Assembly: GCA_043764135.1 (NCBI GenBank)
Contig: JAYUKV010000010.1
Span: forward strand, 1 to 21,839
Source: JAYUKV01 sp043764135
Lineage (GTDB): Bacteria; Patescibacteriota; JACMRA01
Length of the DNA stretch: 21,839 bases
Direction: 5' to 3'
Under the pieces are notes generated by a model. The model did no database searches, had not been told where the DNA came from, and saw only the letters and a list, made by a program, of their open reading frames with translations. How positions within the stretch are numbered: the first letter of the stretch is position 1; every line of letters begins with the position of its first letter. The position numbers were made by a program, and so were the translations under genes. Below are positions 1-6,542 of the stretch, one piece after another.

Positions 1-30
1 CATTTAACTAAATAAAAAATATAAACGCAA

Positions 31-129
31 ATTAACCACCTAAAGGTGGTTAATTGTGTAAAAGAAAGCTGTCCCGTGTTTAGCGGGACAGTTCTGATAA
101 ACAAGGGTATATTGTAATATTCCCTTGTT
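31..129. terminator. cluster of three consecutive hairpins
   Basis: Three inverted repeats follow one another. Bases 31-41 and 44-54 form a perfect 11-bp stem. Bases 69-76 and 84-91 form an 8-bp GC-rich stem (CTGTCCCG/CGGGACAG). Bases 100-113 and 116-129 form a 14-bp stem with one T/T mismatch, followed on the plus side by T-rich sequence. They lie just past the 3' end of the minus-strand small gene ending at 144. On the minus strand the middle hairpin is followed by CTTTCTTTT. They are best read as stacked, possibly bidirectional terminators for that gene and for a gene left of the window. A structured RNA is the alternative. Confidence 0.5.
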
Positions 130-143
130 AGTTTTTATAATTT

Positions 144-299
144 TTAGAATAAGTTTCTAAAAACATCTAGTAAGTAACTTCCAATCATTGCTAAGAGAAT
201 TAAAACCCCTAACAAAATAAAAATTAATTCGTATCCAAATGAATAAAATGAAATTTTATAAAACTTTGAATTTAAAATTTTTTTAATTATATTTAACAT
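144..299 (-). CDS. small single-span membrane protein, 51 aa
   Basis: A minus-strand ATG at 299 opens a 51-codon frame ending in TAA at 144. The protein has a basic N-terminal half (MLNIIKKILNSKFYK) and then one hydrophobic helix around residues 23-46, with FILLGVLILLAMIG at its centre. This suggests a single-pass membrane protein with the N-terminus in the cytoplasm. Its size and single helix recall SecE-like or other tiny envelope proteins, but I see no SecE signature and assign no function. No clear Shine-Dalgarno precedes it. A terminator-like hairpin upstream (321-350) separates it from the exported-protein gene, and three hairpins follow it. The clean start, clean stop and one coherent helix support a real gene, but this is modest evidence for a frame this short. 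Confidence 0.5.
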   Translation of the reverse strand: MLNIIKKILNSKFYKISFYSFGYELIFILLGVLILLAMIGSYLLDVFRNLF

Positions 300-313
300 A
301 AAATTTTTTGATT

Positions 314-350
314 AATTAAAAAAATGCACCTACAAAATGAGGTGCATTTT
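314..350 (-). terminator. intrinsic terminator of the exported-protein gene
   Basis: An 11-bp perfect stem (AAAATGCACCT at 321-331, AGGTGCATTTT at 340-350) with an 8-nt loop. Read on the minus strand it runs into seven T residues and AATTAAT. It lies 30 bp downstream of the stop codon at 380, so it is a textbook rho-independent terminator for that gene. Confidence 0.85.
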
Positions 351-379
351 AGTAAATATATTTCTGGCAACCAAATATG

Positions 380-805
380 TTAATACATATTTGGTGTCAC
401 TTTTGCTTCATAATACAATGCTGAACCCCCATTTACAGCGTATAGTGTAATGTTGTTACGCTTGGCGTAAGATGAAGCTTGGCTCCATTCGCTTCGATCG
501 CAATAGCCCATTTCGGTTTGAATTTGTGACATGCTTTTCCAAAACCAACGTGTTGTTACTTTACCTCCCGACATTTGTTCACTTGGATTGCGTTGACCAT
601 TGCTTTTAATTTGACCCATCCACCAAGGGCCTGTGCTTGCATTAGCTTTTTGATCAATTGAAATTTCAATGTGATTAGTATCTTGAAGGTTTTGAGTAAC
701 ATCGCTTTCTTTGTTAAAAGAGATCAAAAACGAAGCGCCAAAAGATGTCAAACCAAGAAGGAGAATCGTAGCTTTACGCGTAGCATTTCGAATTGAAAGA
801 AACAT
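380..805 (-). CDS. exported small Trp/Tyr-rich protein of unknown function
   Basis: I start this at the ATG at 805 rather than the TTG at 820, because GAGG lies 9 nt upstream of that ATG, a good ribosome binding site. The 141-residue product has a basic N-terminus, then a hydrophobic segment at about residues 12-28 (ATILLLGLTSFGASFLISF), so it is a signal peptide or signal anchor. The rest is a compact polar domain rich in Trp, Tyr, Ser and Asn, including TGPWWMGQIKSNG, TTRWFWKSM and LYAVNGGSALYYEAK, with a single Cys. I do not recognise the family. Base composition is noticeably less AT-rich than the neighbours. Its promoter contains a G8/C8 tract, and a strong terminator follows. It may be a surface or secreted protein acquired by transfer; this is inference. 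Confidence 0.7.
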   Translation of the reverse strand: MFLSIRNATRKATILLLGLTSFGASFLISFNKESDVTQNLQDTNHIEISIDQKANASTGPWWMGQIKSNGQRNPSEQMSGGKVTTRWFWKSMSQIQTEMGYCDRSEWSQASSYAKRNNITLYAVNGGSALYYEAKVTPNMY

Positions 806-861
806 AATACTTAACCTCAAGTAAATGTATTAGAAATGAAGCTGAATTAGTTCATATCTTT

Positions 862-891
862 GTTTTAACATAAATGGGGGGGGTGTGTCAA
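862..891 (-). promoter_or_regulatory. promoter with an 8-bp homopolymer in the spacer
   Basis: On the minus strand TTGACA (891-886) is followed by CA, eight C residues (plus-strand G8 at 876-883), ATTTATGT and then TAAAAC (867-862). The TAAAAC box carries a TGn extension, so it is an extended -10 at 18-bp spacing. The alternative TTAAAA box sits at 17 bp. The homopolymer occupies almost half of the spacer, so each one-base slip would change the -35/-10 distance. It drives the exported-protein gene, with a leader of roughly 50 nt. Confidence 0.55.
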
Positions 892-1251
892 TAATTTTAC
901 ATTTAAACATCATAACATTATTACTATTTTTACAAATCTGATAAATACATATTAGTAAATATATACACTGATTTCATTATTTAGATAGTTAAAATAAAAT
1001 AATTTTTTTAAAAATATTTCCAAATAACTACATTATAATTAATATCTCTGAATTTCATAACTCAAACGGTAAAGCATGATAAAAAAATCAATTAACATAC
1101 ACAAATTTAAATATGTTATAAATACGGTAGTAGTATAGCAATATAAGCCAAATTGTTAATAACTAGATATTGAACAATTCTGTGTTAAAAAAATATATTT
1201 TATTTTGTTGGCCTTATTTTGTGATCTAATGGGTATTTAGCGTACCAAGGT
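892..1251. other. AT-rich intergenic region without a supportable gene
   Basis: I see no protein-like frame on either strand. The only structure is a 7-bp inverted repeat (AATTGTT at 1151-1157, AACAATT at 1173-1179) and scattered A/T runs. Confidence 0.5.
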
Positions 1252-1280
1252 TTGACACATGTGAAAATATAGCATATAAT
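1252..1280 (+). promoter_or_regulatory. perfect sigma70-type promoter
   Basis: TTGACA at 1252-1257, a spacer of exactly 17 bp, and TATAAT at 1275-1280. Both boxes are perfect consensus. The predicted transcription start is near 1287. No convincing coding frame follows for about 470 bp, so the strong promoter serves either a noncoding RNA or a long murC leader. Confidence 0.85.
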
Positions 1281-1286
1281 TTAAGT

Positions 1287-1683
1287 ATCAAATGAATTTA
1301 CAGATTTGATAAATTTAAAAATACAATTTCTGGTCAGAAGAATAATTCTAATTATGTTGGGAGTATCCTTCTGCCTGGTATCTTGTCCTGTCTTGGTGAG
1401 ACTAATGACCTCACTAGCGGATTCACATATTTGTTTTCTTGTAGTTCCTAAATACAAAAATATAAAAACTTTTAACTACAAAAATATAAAAATTCACTAC
1501 TTGAAAACTTTCAAAATATTTCTTACTGGGTGGAGTTTGGGTTGAGCCTTACTTACTTAAAGTCATTTACATTATAAGACAAAAAAACTAAGTTTTAAAA
1601 ATTTTAATTGTCTATATAAAACCAATTTTCTCTTGAGCCATATTTTTATTAATACAAACGGGCCTCCAAGAGAATTTTTTTTT
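1287..1683 (+). ncRNA. putative structured noncoding RNA or long leader, ~400 nt
   Basis: The segment is bounded by a perfect consensus promoter and by an intrinsic terminator with nine T residues. Inside, bases 1335-1340 (CAGAAG) pair with 1368-1373 (CTTCTG), extended by GG/CC with a bulge. Bases 1393-1400 (TTGGTGAG) pair with 1410-1417 (CTCACTAG) around a 9-nt loop. A 16-base near-direct repeat (1453-1468 and 1477-1492) follows. The one frame here (TTG at 1306, TGA at 1543) has no ribosome site, and UGA stops are not otherwise seen. I looked for the conserved motifs of RNase P RNA, tmRNA and the SRP RNA core and found none. It could be an unrecognised small RNA, or a murC attenuator if the terminator is conditional. 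Confidence 0.5.
1628..1683 (+). terminator. intrinsic terminator upstream of murC
   Basis: TTCTCTTG (1628-1635) pairs with CAAGAGAA (1667-1674), extended by AG/CT and CC/GG with single-base bulges. Nine T residues follow at 1675-1683. The murC start codon lies only 80 bp further on, so this either ends a separate RNA or attenuates murC. Confidence 0.75.
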
Positions 1684-1763
1684 ACCCAATGTACTACACT
1701 TTATTTTACAAAAAAATTATTAAAGTGCAAAGTAAGATTATAATTATGTTTGAGGACAAAGAA

Positions 1764-3077
1764 ATGAAAAAGTTTTTAATCGCTGGTGCCGGAGGGGCAG
1801 GTGTTAGTAATATTGCACAAATATTATTACAAGCAGGTTTTACTGTTACAGGTTGTGATAGATTAAAAAATGCAGCAACTGAAAATTTAGAAAAACTAGG
1901 TATAAAAGTTTTACTGGAAAATGAAGTTGATTTATCAAATTTCACCCATATTTTTCGCTCAGCAGCGCTTAAAGACGATCACCCAATGATTGTAAAAGCA
2001 CGCGAATTAGATATTCAAGTAATTTCTAGATATGAATTATTTGAAGATCTTTCAAAAACTAAAGAAGTTATTGCAATAGCTGGTTCAAGTGGTAAAACTT
2101 CAACAACTGGAATTGTTTCGCATATATTAAGTGGAGATAGAGATTGCGGATATCTTGTTGGAATCCATGGTAATGGTGGTCATTATGGTAAAGAAAATGA
2201 TTTTGTTCTTGAAGCTGATGAATATGCAAAAACATTTTTACATCTGTCAGCAATCAAGATTGGTATAATAACTGGTTTAAAGTACGACCATGTTGATATT
2301 TATCCAACAAAGACTGAGTATGATAACGCATTTAAGCTTTTTGCCTCCCGAGTAAAAAAATTGATAATCAATGGTGATGATCAATATCTTAAAGATTCAA
2401 TGAAAGAATTTAGTCCAATTACATTTGGAAAGAATGGCGATAATGATTGGGTTGCTACTAATATTAAGAATTATGAAGGGGGTTCAAACTTTGACATATA
2501 TAATCAAGGTAAGCTTGTTGCTCATATTAATTTACAAGTAATTGGTGGTCATAATGTTATAAATGCATTGGCTGGATTTGTTGCTAATTATTATAATGAT
2601 GTGCCTATTGATAGAATCATTGAAAGACTTCAATCATTTAAGGGATTGCCTCGTAGGGTAGAGTTGCTTCGTCAAGACCCATTTTATGTTTACGATGATT
2701 ATGCGCATTTGCCAGGAGAGATTGAAACCGTTCTTAAAGGTCTGAGAGAATCCTTTCCAACTCGTAGAATACTTTGTTTATTTCAAGGGCATACTTATAC
2801 AAGAATAAATGCATTCTTTGAAGATTATGCTATTGTATTGTCCAATTGTGATAAGTTATACTTAACGGATGTCTATGCTGCGCGTGACTCTACAGGATCT
2901 GTTGACTTAGAATTGTTACTTAGTAAAGTTAAGTTAGAGGATAAAACTCTTTCTGGAACTCTAGAGAACTCAAAACTTCTTATTACAAAAGATATAAAAC
3001 CCGGAGATGTAATTATCTTCTTAAATGCTGGTGATGCTACAAAACTAGCTCACTATTTTGCTCAAGTGAATTTGTAA
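1764..3077 (+). CDS. murC: UDP-N-acetylmuramate--L-alanine ligase (MurC/Mpl family)
   Basis: Cytoplasmic ATP-dependent ligase that adds L-Ala to UDP-MurNAc, the first peptide-forming step of peptidoglycan synthesis. I choose the ATG at 1764 because GAGGA lies 7 nt upstream and the Rossmann strand starts at once (KKFLIAGAGGAG). A frame open from 1689 would add 25 atypical residues. In order: N-terminal UDP-binding domain; ATP P-loop GSSGKTSTT near residue 107; EADE near 150; DHVDIY near 175; GGHNVINAL; GLPRRVE; and DDYAHLPGEIE in the C-terminal domain. EADEY instead of EADES and YAHLP instead of YAHHP differ from typical MurC; EADEY recalls the recycling ligase Mpl. With murD next to it, de novo MurC is the better call. 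At about 437 residues it is near family length. A terminator separates it from murD. Confidence 0.88.
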   Translation: MKKFLIAGAGGAGVSNIAQILLQAGFTVTGCDRLKNAATENLEKLGIKVLLENEVDLSNFTHIFRSAALKDDHPMIVKARELDIQVISRYELFEDLSKTKEVIAIAGSSGKTSTTGIVSHILSGDRDCGYLVGIHGNGGHYGKENDFVLEADEYAKTFLHLSAIKIGIITGLKYDHVDIYPTKTEYDNAFKLFASRVKKLIINGDDQYLKDSMKEFSPITFGKNGDNDWVATNIKNYEGGSNFDIYNQGKLVAHINLQVIGGHNVINALAGFVANYYNDVPIDRIIERLQSFKGLPRRVELLRQDPFYVYDDYAHLPGEIETVLKGLRESFPTRRILCLFQGHTYTRINAFFEDYAIVLSNCDKLYLTDVYAARDSTGSVDLELLLSKVKLEDKTLSGTLENSKLLITKDIKPGDVIIFLNAGDATKLAHYFAQVNL

Positions 3078-3084
3078 TTTCATT

Positions 3085-3117
3085 AAGACTAGTTATTTGT
3101 AACTAGTCTTATTTTTT
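3085..3117 (+). terminator. intrinsic terminator after murC
   Basis: AAGACTAGTTA (3085-3095) and TAACTAGTCTT (3100-3110) form an 11-bp stem with a 4-nt loop, followed by ATTTTTT. The stem begins 8 bp after the murC stop codon. Confidence 0.9.
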
Positions 3118-3161
3118 AGACTTATTTGCCAAAAATACTTAAAAAAGTAATAAATAAAGTT

Positions 3162-4541
3162 ATGTATTTAGACAAGCTAATTAAAATTAAAAACAATAAC
3201 GAAAAAATTCTTCTGATTGGATTTGGTCAAGAAATTAAGCAATTTTATAATTGGTTAACAGAAGTTGTAGGTATTGATCAAGAATTTATTGTTATCGCTG
3301 ATAAAAATTCAGTAGAGGTTACAAAATCTAAATTAATAACAGGTGAAAATTATTTGTCTGCTTTAGATGAAGATTTTGTCATGGTTTTTAAAGCTCCTGG
3401 AGTGTGGTCCCTAAAACCAGAATTTGAAGCTTATAGAGCGCGTAATGGCGAAGATTCAATTTTATCGTCTCTAGTTTTTTTTCTGGAAAGATTTAGAGAG
3501 AATGTTTTAATGATTACAGGTACAAAAGGCAAAACAACAACATCATCATGGTCAAAACATTTTTTATTGAATTCCAATATTACTGGAAAAGTAGAATATT
3601 GCGGAAATACAACCAACATCAGCCCATATCAATTTTGGACTGAATTAGAGATAGACAAATTGGATACATTTTTTGTGATAGAAATTTCAAGTTTTCAATT
3701 ACAAGATTTAGGGTATTCTAAAATTTCTCCTAAATATTCTATAATAACCAACTTATATATAGATCATCTTGATCAACATAATAATAAAGATGAATATTGG
3801 TGTGCAAAAGATAATATATTTAAGTTTCAATATACAACTGATTACTTAGTGATTACTAAACAAGTTTTTGAAAATATTGTTTCTAGAAAAGTAAATTTAA
3901 TTTCAAAATTAAAAATCGTTAAAGAACAAGATATTGAAGAATTTAAGTCGAGATTCACATCTGGTTTAATTGGTGATCACAATTGGTCCAATATGATAGA
4001 AGCTTATTACATGGCAAGTATAATTGCTCATGTAGATGATGTGCAGAGTGTGATTAATACTTTCGAGCCTCCAAAAGGCAGGCTAGAACTTATAAAAACA
4101 AAATTAATCGATGGCAAGACAATTTACTTCTATAATGACAATACAGCAACTGAACCAGATGCAGTAATTGCAGCTATTAATGCACTTGAACAGGTGAAAG
4201 ATACAGAAAATATCTTAATACTTTCGGGTAAATGGAAGAATGGAAATCATTTGAAGTTAGCTGAAAAAATTAAAGAATCCATCAATAATTCTAAAATGTT
4301 AAAAGTGTATTATTTTGGAGAAGTCGGGCAAGTACTAAACGAAATGATTAATAACAATAAACAAGAGTTTATTTCATTTAAACAATGGCTGTCAGATAAA
4401 AATGATTTTCATAACATTGTAAAATCTTCTATAACTAACAATATAAATCTATTATTCTCTCCATCCGGTTCTTCTTTTGACGAATTTAAAAATTATATAG
4501 AAAGAGGAGAAATGTATATAAAGTGGGTTGAGACTGTATAG
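3162..4541 (+). CDS. murD: UDP-N-acetylmuramoylalanine--D-glutamate ligase (MurD)
   Basis: Cytoplasmic Mur ligase adding D-Glu to UDP-MurNAc-L-Ala, the step after MurC. I take the ATG at 3162; the frame is open from a TTG at 3126, but the Rossmann strand KILLIGFG starts soon after 3162 and no ribosome site marks the TTG. Motifs in order: ATP P-loop ITGTKGKTTTS, substrate motif EISSFQLQDL, DHLDQHNNKDEYWCAKDNIF with the conserved His-Asp pair and carbamoyl-Lys region, GDHNWSNM, EPPKGRLE, NDNTATEPDAVIAAI, and the C-terminal SPSGSSFDEFKNYIERGE typical of MurD. Length is about 459 residues, as expected. It follows the murC terminator, so it needs its own promoter; a weak TTGCCA/TAAATA pair at 3126-3156 is possible. 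It ends in TAG with no obvious terminator. Confidence 0.9.
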   Translation: MYLDKLIKIKNNNEKILLIGFGQEIKQFYNWLTEVVGIDQEFIVIADKNSVEVTKSKLITGENYLSALDEDFVMVFKAPGVWSLKPEFEAYRARNGEDSILSSLVFFLERFRENVLMITGTKGKTTTSSWSKHFLLNSNITGKVEYCGNTTNISPYQFWTELEIDKLDTFFVIEISSFQLQDLGYSKISPKYSIITNLYIDHLDQHNNKDEYWCAKDNIFKFQYTTDYLVITKQVFENIVSRKVNLISKLKIVKEQDIEEFKSRFTSGLIGDHNWSNMIEAYYMASIIAHVDDVQSVINTFEPPKGRLELIKTKLIDGKTIYFYNDNTATEPDAVIAAINALEQVKDTENILILSGKWKNGNHLKLAEKIKESINNSKMLKVYYFGEVGQVLNEMINNNKQEFISFKQWLSDKNDFHNIVKSSITNNINLLFSPSGSSFDEFKNYIERGEMYIKWVETV

Positions 4542-4573
4542 ATTATTTTAAATTTTTAAGATTTTAATGGTGC

Positions 4574-4658
4574 ATTTAAGCTTATAAACAAATCAATATT
4601 GTTTTGTGATAGTAGCTTAAATTGACAATATTGTAAAAAACACTTTATTTACAATATT
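4574..4658 (+). promoter_or_regulatory. promoter region with repeated CAATATTG motif and long hairpin
   Basis: ATTTAAGCT (4574-4582) and AGCTTAAAT (4614-4622) form a 9-bp inverted repeat. The palindrome CAATATTG occurs at 4594-4601 in the loop and at 4626-4633 overlapping a TTGACA -35 box (4622-4627). A partial copy, CAATATT, is at 4652-4658 just before the start codon at 4669. Spacings are 32 and 26 bp. This looks like operator sites for a repressor of the downstream unknown gene. No good -10 stands at 17 bp from the TTGACA; TTATTT is the nearest. Confidence 0.4.
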
Positions 4659-4668
4659 TAAATTAGGT

Positions 4669-5388
4669 ATGCATAAAAAATATCTCAATCTTTCCGATAA
4701 TTTCTGGCTAAGTGAATATATAAAGTTCTTAAGCCCTCGTTCAGAGATATTAATATTCGATGAAAAGAATTTGGACAAAATTGACATAGAAAGTCACTTG
4801 AAAATGTGGGCTGATCATGAATTCATTTATAGAGATGACGATCTTAACAATCATATGACACTTGTCAGTCAATTTTATACTCATTTAAACAAGATAAACA
4901 ATAAGTATCAAGATCTTATCAAGGACTTTTTATATACAGATATGAAAACCCCCAAGAAAAGCCAAACATTAGAAAATGTTGCAACCAAACCATCTTGGAT
5001 ATTTCTTGGAGGTAAAGAAGAGAGACTGGTATTTGAAAACATGCTTAATCAATACTACAGCGAAAATCTGGATAACCCACTTCTAAATGAACTTGATAAA
5101 AGAGAGCAGTTCTTTTTAAATCCGGTTAAAATATTAAAGTATAACGAACTTTTGAATGAAATACCAAACCTAGAAAATATTCACTCAAAAAGATCCAAAA
5201 CAATCTATTTGTCTTTAAGTCAAAAAATACCTTATTTTAGAAAGAAATATTCAATTGTAAAAGATTTTAATTCTTTTATTTTTTGGCGTATTCAAGTAGG
5301 TATGTTTTTTGAGATTAATGGTTCTATTACTAATACTCAAGATAGGATTGTCCAAAAAATATCTTTTACTCGTTTGACTATATTCTAA
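4669..5388 (+). CDS. hypothetical protein, 239 aa
   Basis: The frame starts at an ATG with a weak AGG just upstream and ends in TAA. The protein is soluble, charged and rich in Asn, Lys, Leu and aromatic residues. It has no signal peptide, membrane helix or recognisable catalytic motif. Visible stretches include SPRSEILIFDEKNLDKIDIE near the N-terminus, a conserved-looking WIFLGGKEERLVFENML in the middle and FWRIQVGMFFEING near the C-terminus. Predicted structure is mainly helical with a few strands. It lies between murD and rnc, and its 3' end carries the rnc promoter. The repeated CAATATTG motif upstream suggests regulated expression. I do not recognise the family and propose no function. 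Coding potential is good: typical codon use, full-length frame, no competing frame. Confidence 0.75.
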   Translation: MHKKYLNLSDNFWLSEYIKFLSPRSEILIFDEKNLDKIDIESHLKMWADHEFIYRDDDLNNHMTLVSQFYTHLNKINNKYQDLIKDFLYTDMKTPKKSQTLENVATKPSWIFLGGKEERLVFENMLNQYYSENLDNPLLNELDKREQFFLNPVKILKYNELLNEIPNLENIHSKRSKTIYLSLSQKIPYFRKKYSIVKDFNSFIFWRIQVGMFFEINGSITNTQDRIVQKISFTRLTIF

Positions 5389-5403
5389 GAGATTGGTTAT
5401 ATT
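5374..5403 (+). promoter_or_regulatory. rnc promoter, leaderless type
   Basis: TTGACT at 5374-5379 and TATATT at 5398-5403 with an 18-bp spacer. Only 5 bp separate the -10 box from the ATG at 5409, so the predicted start of transcription falls on the start codon. The -35 box is inside the last codons of the upstream gene. Confidence 0.6.
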
Positions 5404-5408
5404 AGAAT

Positions 5409-6116
5409 ATGAATCTAGAACAACTAGAAAAGAAAATTTCTTATGTTTTTAAAAATAAAGCTTTGGCCCATCAAGCTCTAGTACATAAGTCATACATGAA
5501 GGAGAAGCCTAGAAACACAGAGATAAGTGATCACAATGAAAGACTAGAGTTTTTAGGAGATGCAGTGCTTGAGTTAGTTAGTACTGAGTTCTTGTATTCA
5601 AACTTTGATGATAATGAAGGAATACTTACTGCTGTTAGATCTTCTCTTGTTAATGCAAACAATCTTTCTCAAGTTGGAGCAAGGATTTATTTACCTGAGA
5701 ATATTTATTTATCAAGAGGAGAAAGGGGTGATGAAGGTAAAGCAAAAGACATGATTGTTGCTGATGCAGTTGAAGCTTTGATTGGCGCTATGTATTTGGA
5801 CGGTGGGTATAATGCTGCTAAACAATTTATTTTAAATTATATTATGAGTGATGCACAAAGCATCTTTGATACTCAATCATTTAAAGATCCAAAGACAAAA
5901 CTTCAAGAGTTATTACAGGAAAAATACAAAATAACTCCAATTTATGAAATAGTAGAAACTTTTGGTAAAGATCATGAAAAAGAGTTTTTGGTTGCAGTTT
6001 TTAAAGAAGAGACAAAGCTTGCCGAAGGAAAAGGAGCTTCAAAACAAAAAGCAGAAACCGAAGCCGCAAAACTTGCTTTAGATGTATTGACTAATAAAAA
6101 TAACACTAATTTATAG
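5409..6116 (+). CDS. rnc: ribonuclease III
   Basis: Double-strand-specific endoribonuclease that processes rRNA precursors and structured RNAs in the cytoplasm. The RNase III signature ERLEFLGDAVLE is at residues 44-55. The second metal-binding motif ADAVEALIGAMYLDGG is near 118-133, with the catalytic Asp119 and Glu122 retained. A C-terminal dsRNA-binding domain runs from about residue 158 (DPKTKLQELLQEKYKITPIY) to GKGASKQKAETEAAKLAL. Length is 235 residues, normal for the family. No Shine-Dalgarno is visible; the promoter at 5374-5403 predicts a leaderless message. The TAG stop lies inside the terminator stem, so the gene ends tightly. It is convergent with the HNH gene. Confidence 0.95.
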   Translation: MNLEQLEKKISYVFKNKALAHQALVHKSYMKEKPRNTEISDHNERLEFLGDAVLELVSTEFLYSNFDDNEGILTAVRSSLVNANNLSQVGARIYLPENIYLSRGERGDEGKAKDMIVADAVEALIGAMYLDGGYNAAKQFILNYIMSDAQSIFDTQSFKDPKTKLQELLQEKYKITPIYEIVETFGKDHEKEFLVAVFKEETKLAEGKGASKQKAETEAAKLALDVLTNKNNTNL

Positions 6117-6127
6117 TGTTTTTTTTA
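6102..6127. terminator. terminator overlapping the rnc stop codon
   Basis: AACACTA (6102-6108) and TAGTGTT (6114-6120) form a 7-bp stem with a 5-nt loop; T residues run through 6119-6126. The TAG at 6114-6116 is part of the stem, which shows that TAG is a genuine stop here. On the minus strand the stem is followed by ATTTTTATT, so it probably also ends the HNH transcript. Confidence 0.85.
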
Positions 6128-6131
6128 TAGT

Positions 6132-6410
6132 CTAGGCTGCATTTTTATAAAGCCTTTTACTATAATACAAAATAGTGTTTCTAAATTCAATTGGATTAAC
6201 TCCTGAAGGCACCACATCGGGAATGTAGCGATGAATAGTTTGATGGCAGAAGTGGCATAATGTTATCAGGTTCTGTGGTCGATTATCACATCCATTAGAA
6301 AAATGTCTAATGTGGTGAATTTCAAGAAGGTTGTTCGATCCGCAAATCTGGCAGTGATAGTTATCACGTTCCAAGACTTCTTCTCGTGTATACCATCTTA
6401 GGCGACCCAT
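6132..6410 (-). CDS. HNH endonuclease, stand-alone
   Basis: Small 92-residue protein with a complete HNH nuclease core. Paired cysteines Cys20-x2-Cys23 and Cys52-x2-Cys55 form a zinc knuckle around the catalytic segment LLEIHHIRHFSNG, then NRPQNLITLC and His60. It starts YTREEVLERDNYHCQICG, typical of McrA-like HNH proteins. Such proteins nick or cut DNA in homing elements, restriction and phage packaging; the role here is unknown. AAGGAG lies 6 nt before the ATG (6417-6422), one of the few clear Shine-Dalgarno sites in this window. A TTGACA-18-AATAAT promoter precedes it. It shares a terminator with rnc and is not embedded in another gene, so it is not an obvious homing insertion. Confidence 0.88.
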   Translation of the reverse strand: MGRLRWYTREEVLERDNYHCQICGSNNLLEIHHIRHFSNGCDNRPQNLITLCHFCHQTIHRYIPDVVPSGVNPIEFRNTILYYSKRLYKNAA

Positions 6411-6470
6411 GCAATACTCCTTTTGCTTATGAATTTAGATTGGTTAGATAAGTTATCGATTATCTGGTCT

Positions 6471-6500
6471 ATTATTTGAAAAAATAACTAATATTGTCAA
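6471..6500 (-). promoter_or_regulatory. promoter of the HNH gene
   Basis: Minus-strand TTGACA (6500-6495), 18-bp spacer, AATAAT (6476-6471). Just downstream the transcript would include GATAATCGATAACTTATC (6465-6448), an imperfect palindrome that could be an operator. Confidence 0.5.
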
Positions 6501-6542
6501 AATATATATAATTTTTACAAATTGATTAGACAGGTTGAAAAG

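Noticed and set aside
1453..1492. Direct repeat TACAAAAATATAAAAA, two copies 24 bp apart
   Set aside because: Considered as a CRISPR or iteron remnant, but there are only two A/T-rich copies and no spacer pattern.
1306..1545. 79-codon frame with a hydrophobic N-terminal stretch
   Set aside because: TTG start without ribosome site, UGA stop unlike the other genes, Lys/Asn-rich repetitive second half; it overlaps what looks like a structured RNA.
1287..1683. Identity as RNase P RNA, tmRNA or SRP RNA
   Set aside because: The conserved core motifs of each were sought by eye and not found.
6132..6410. HNH gene as homing endonuclease of an intron or intein
   Set aside because: It lies between complete genes with its own promoter; no interrupted host gene or intron structure is visible.
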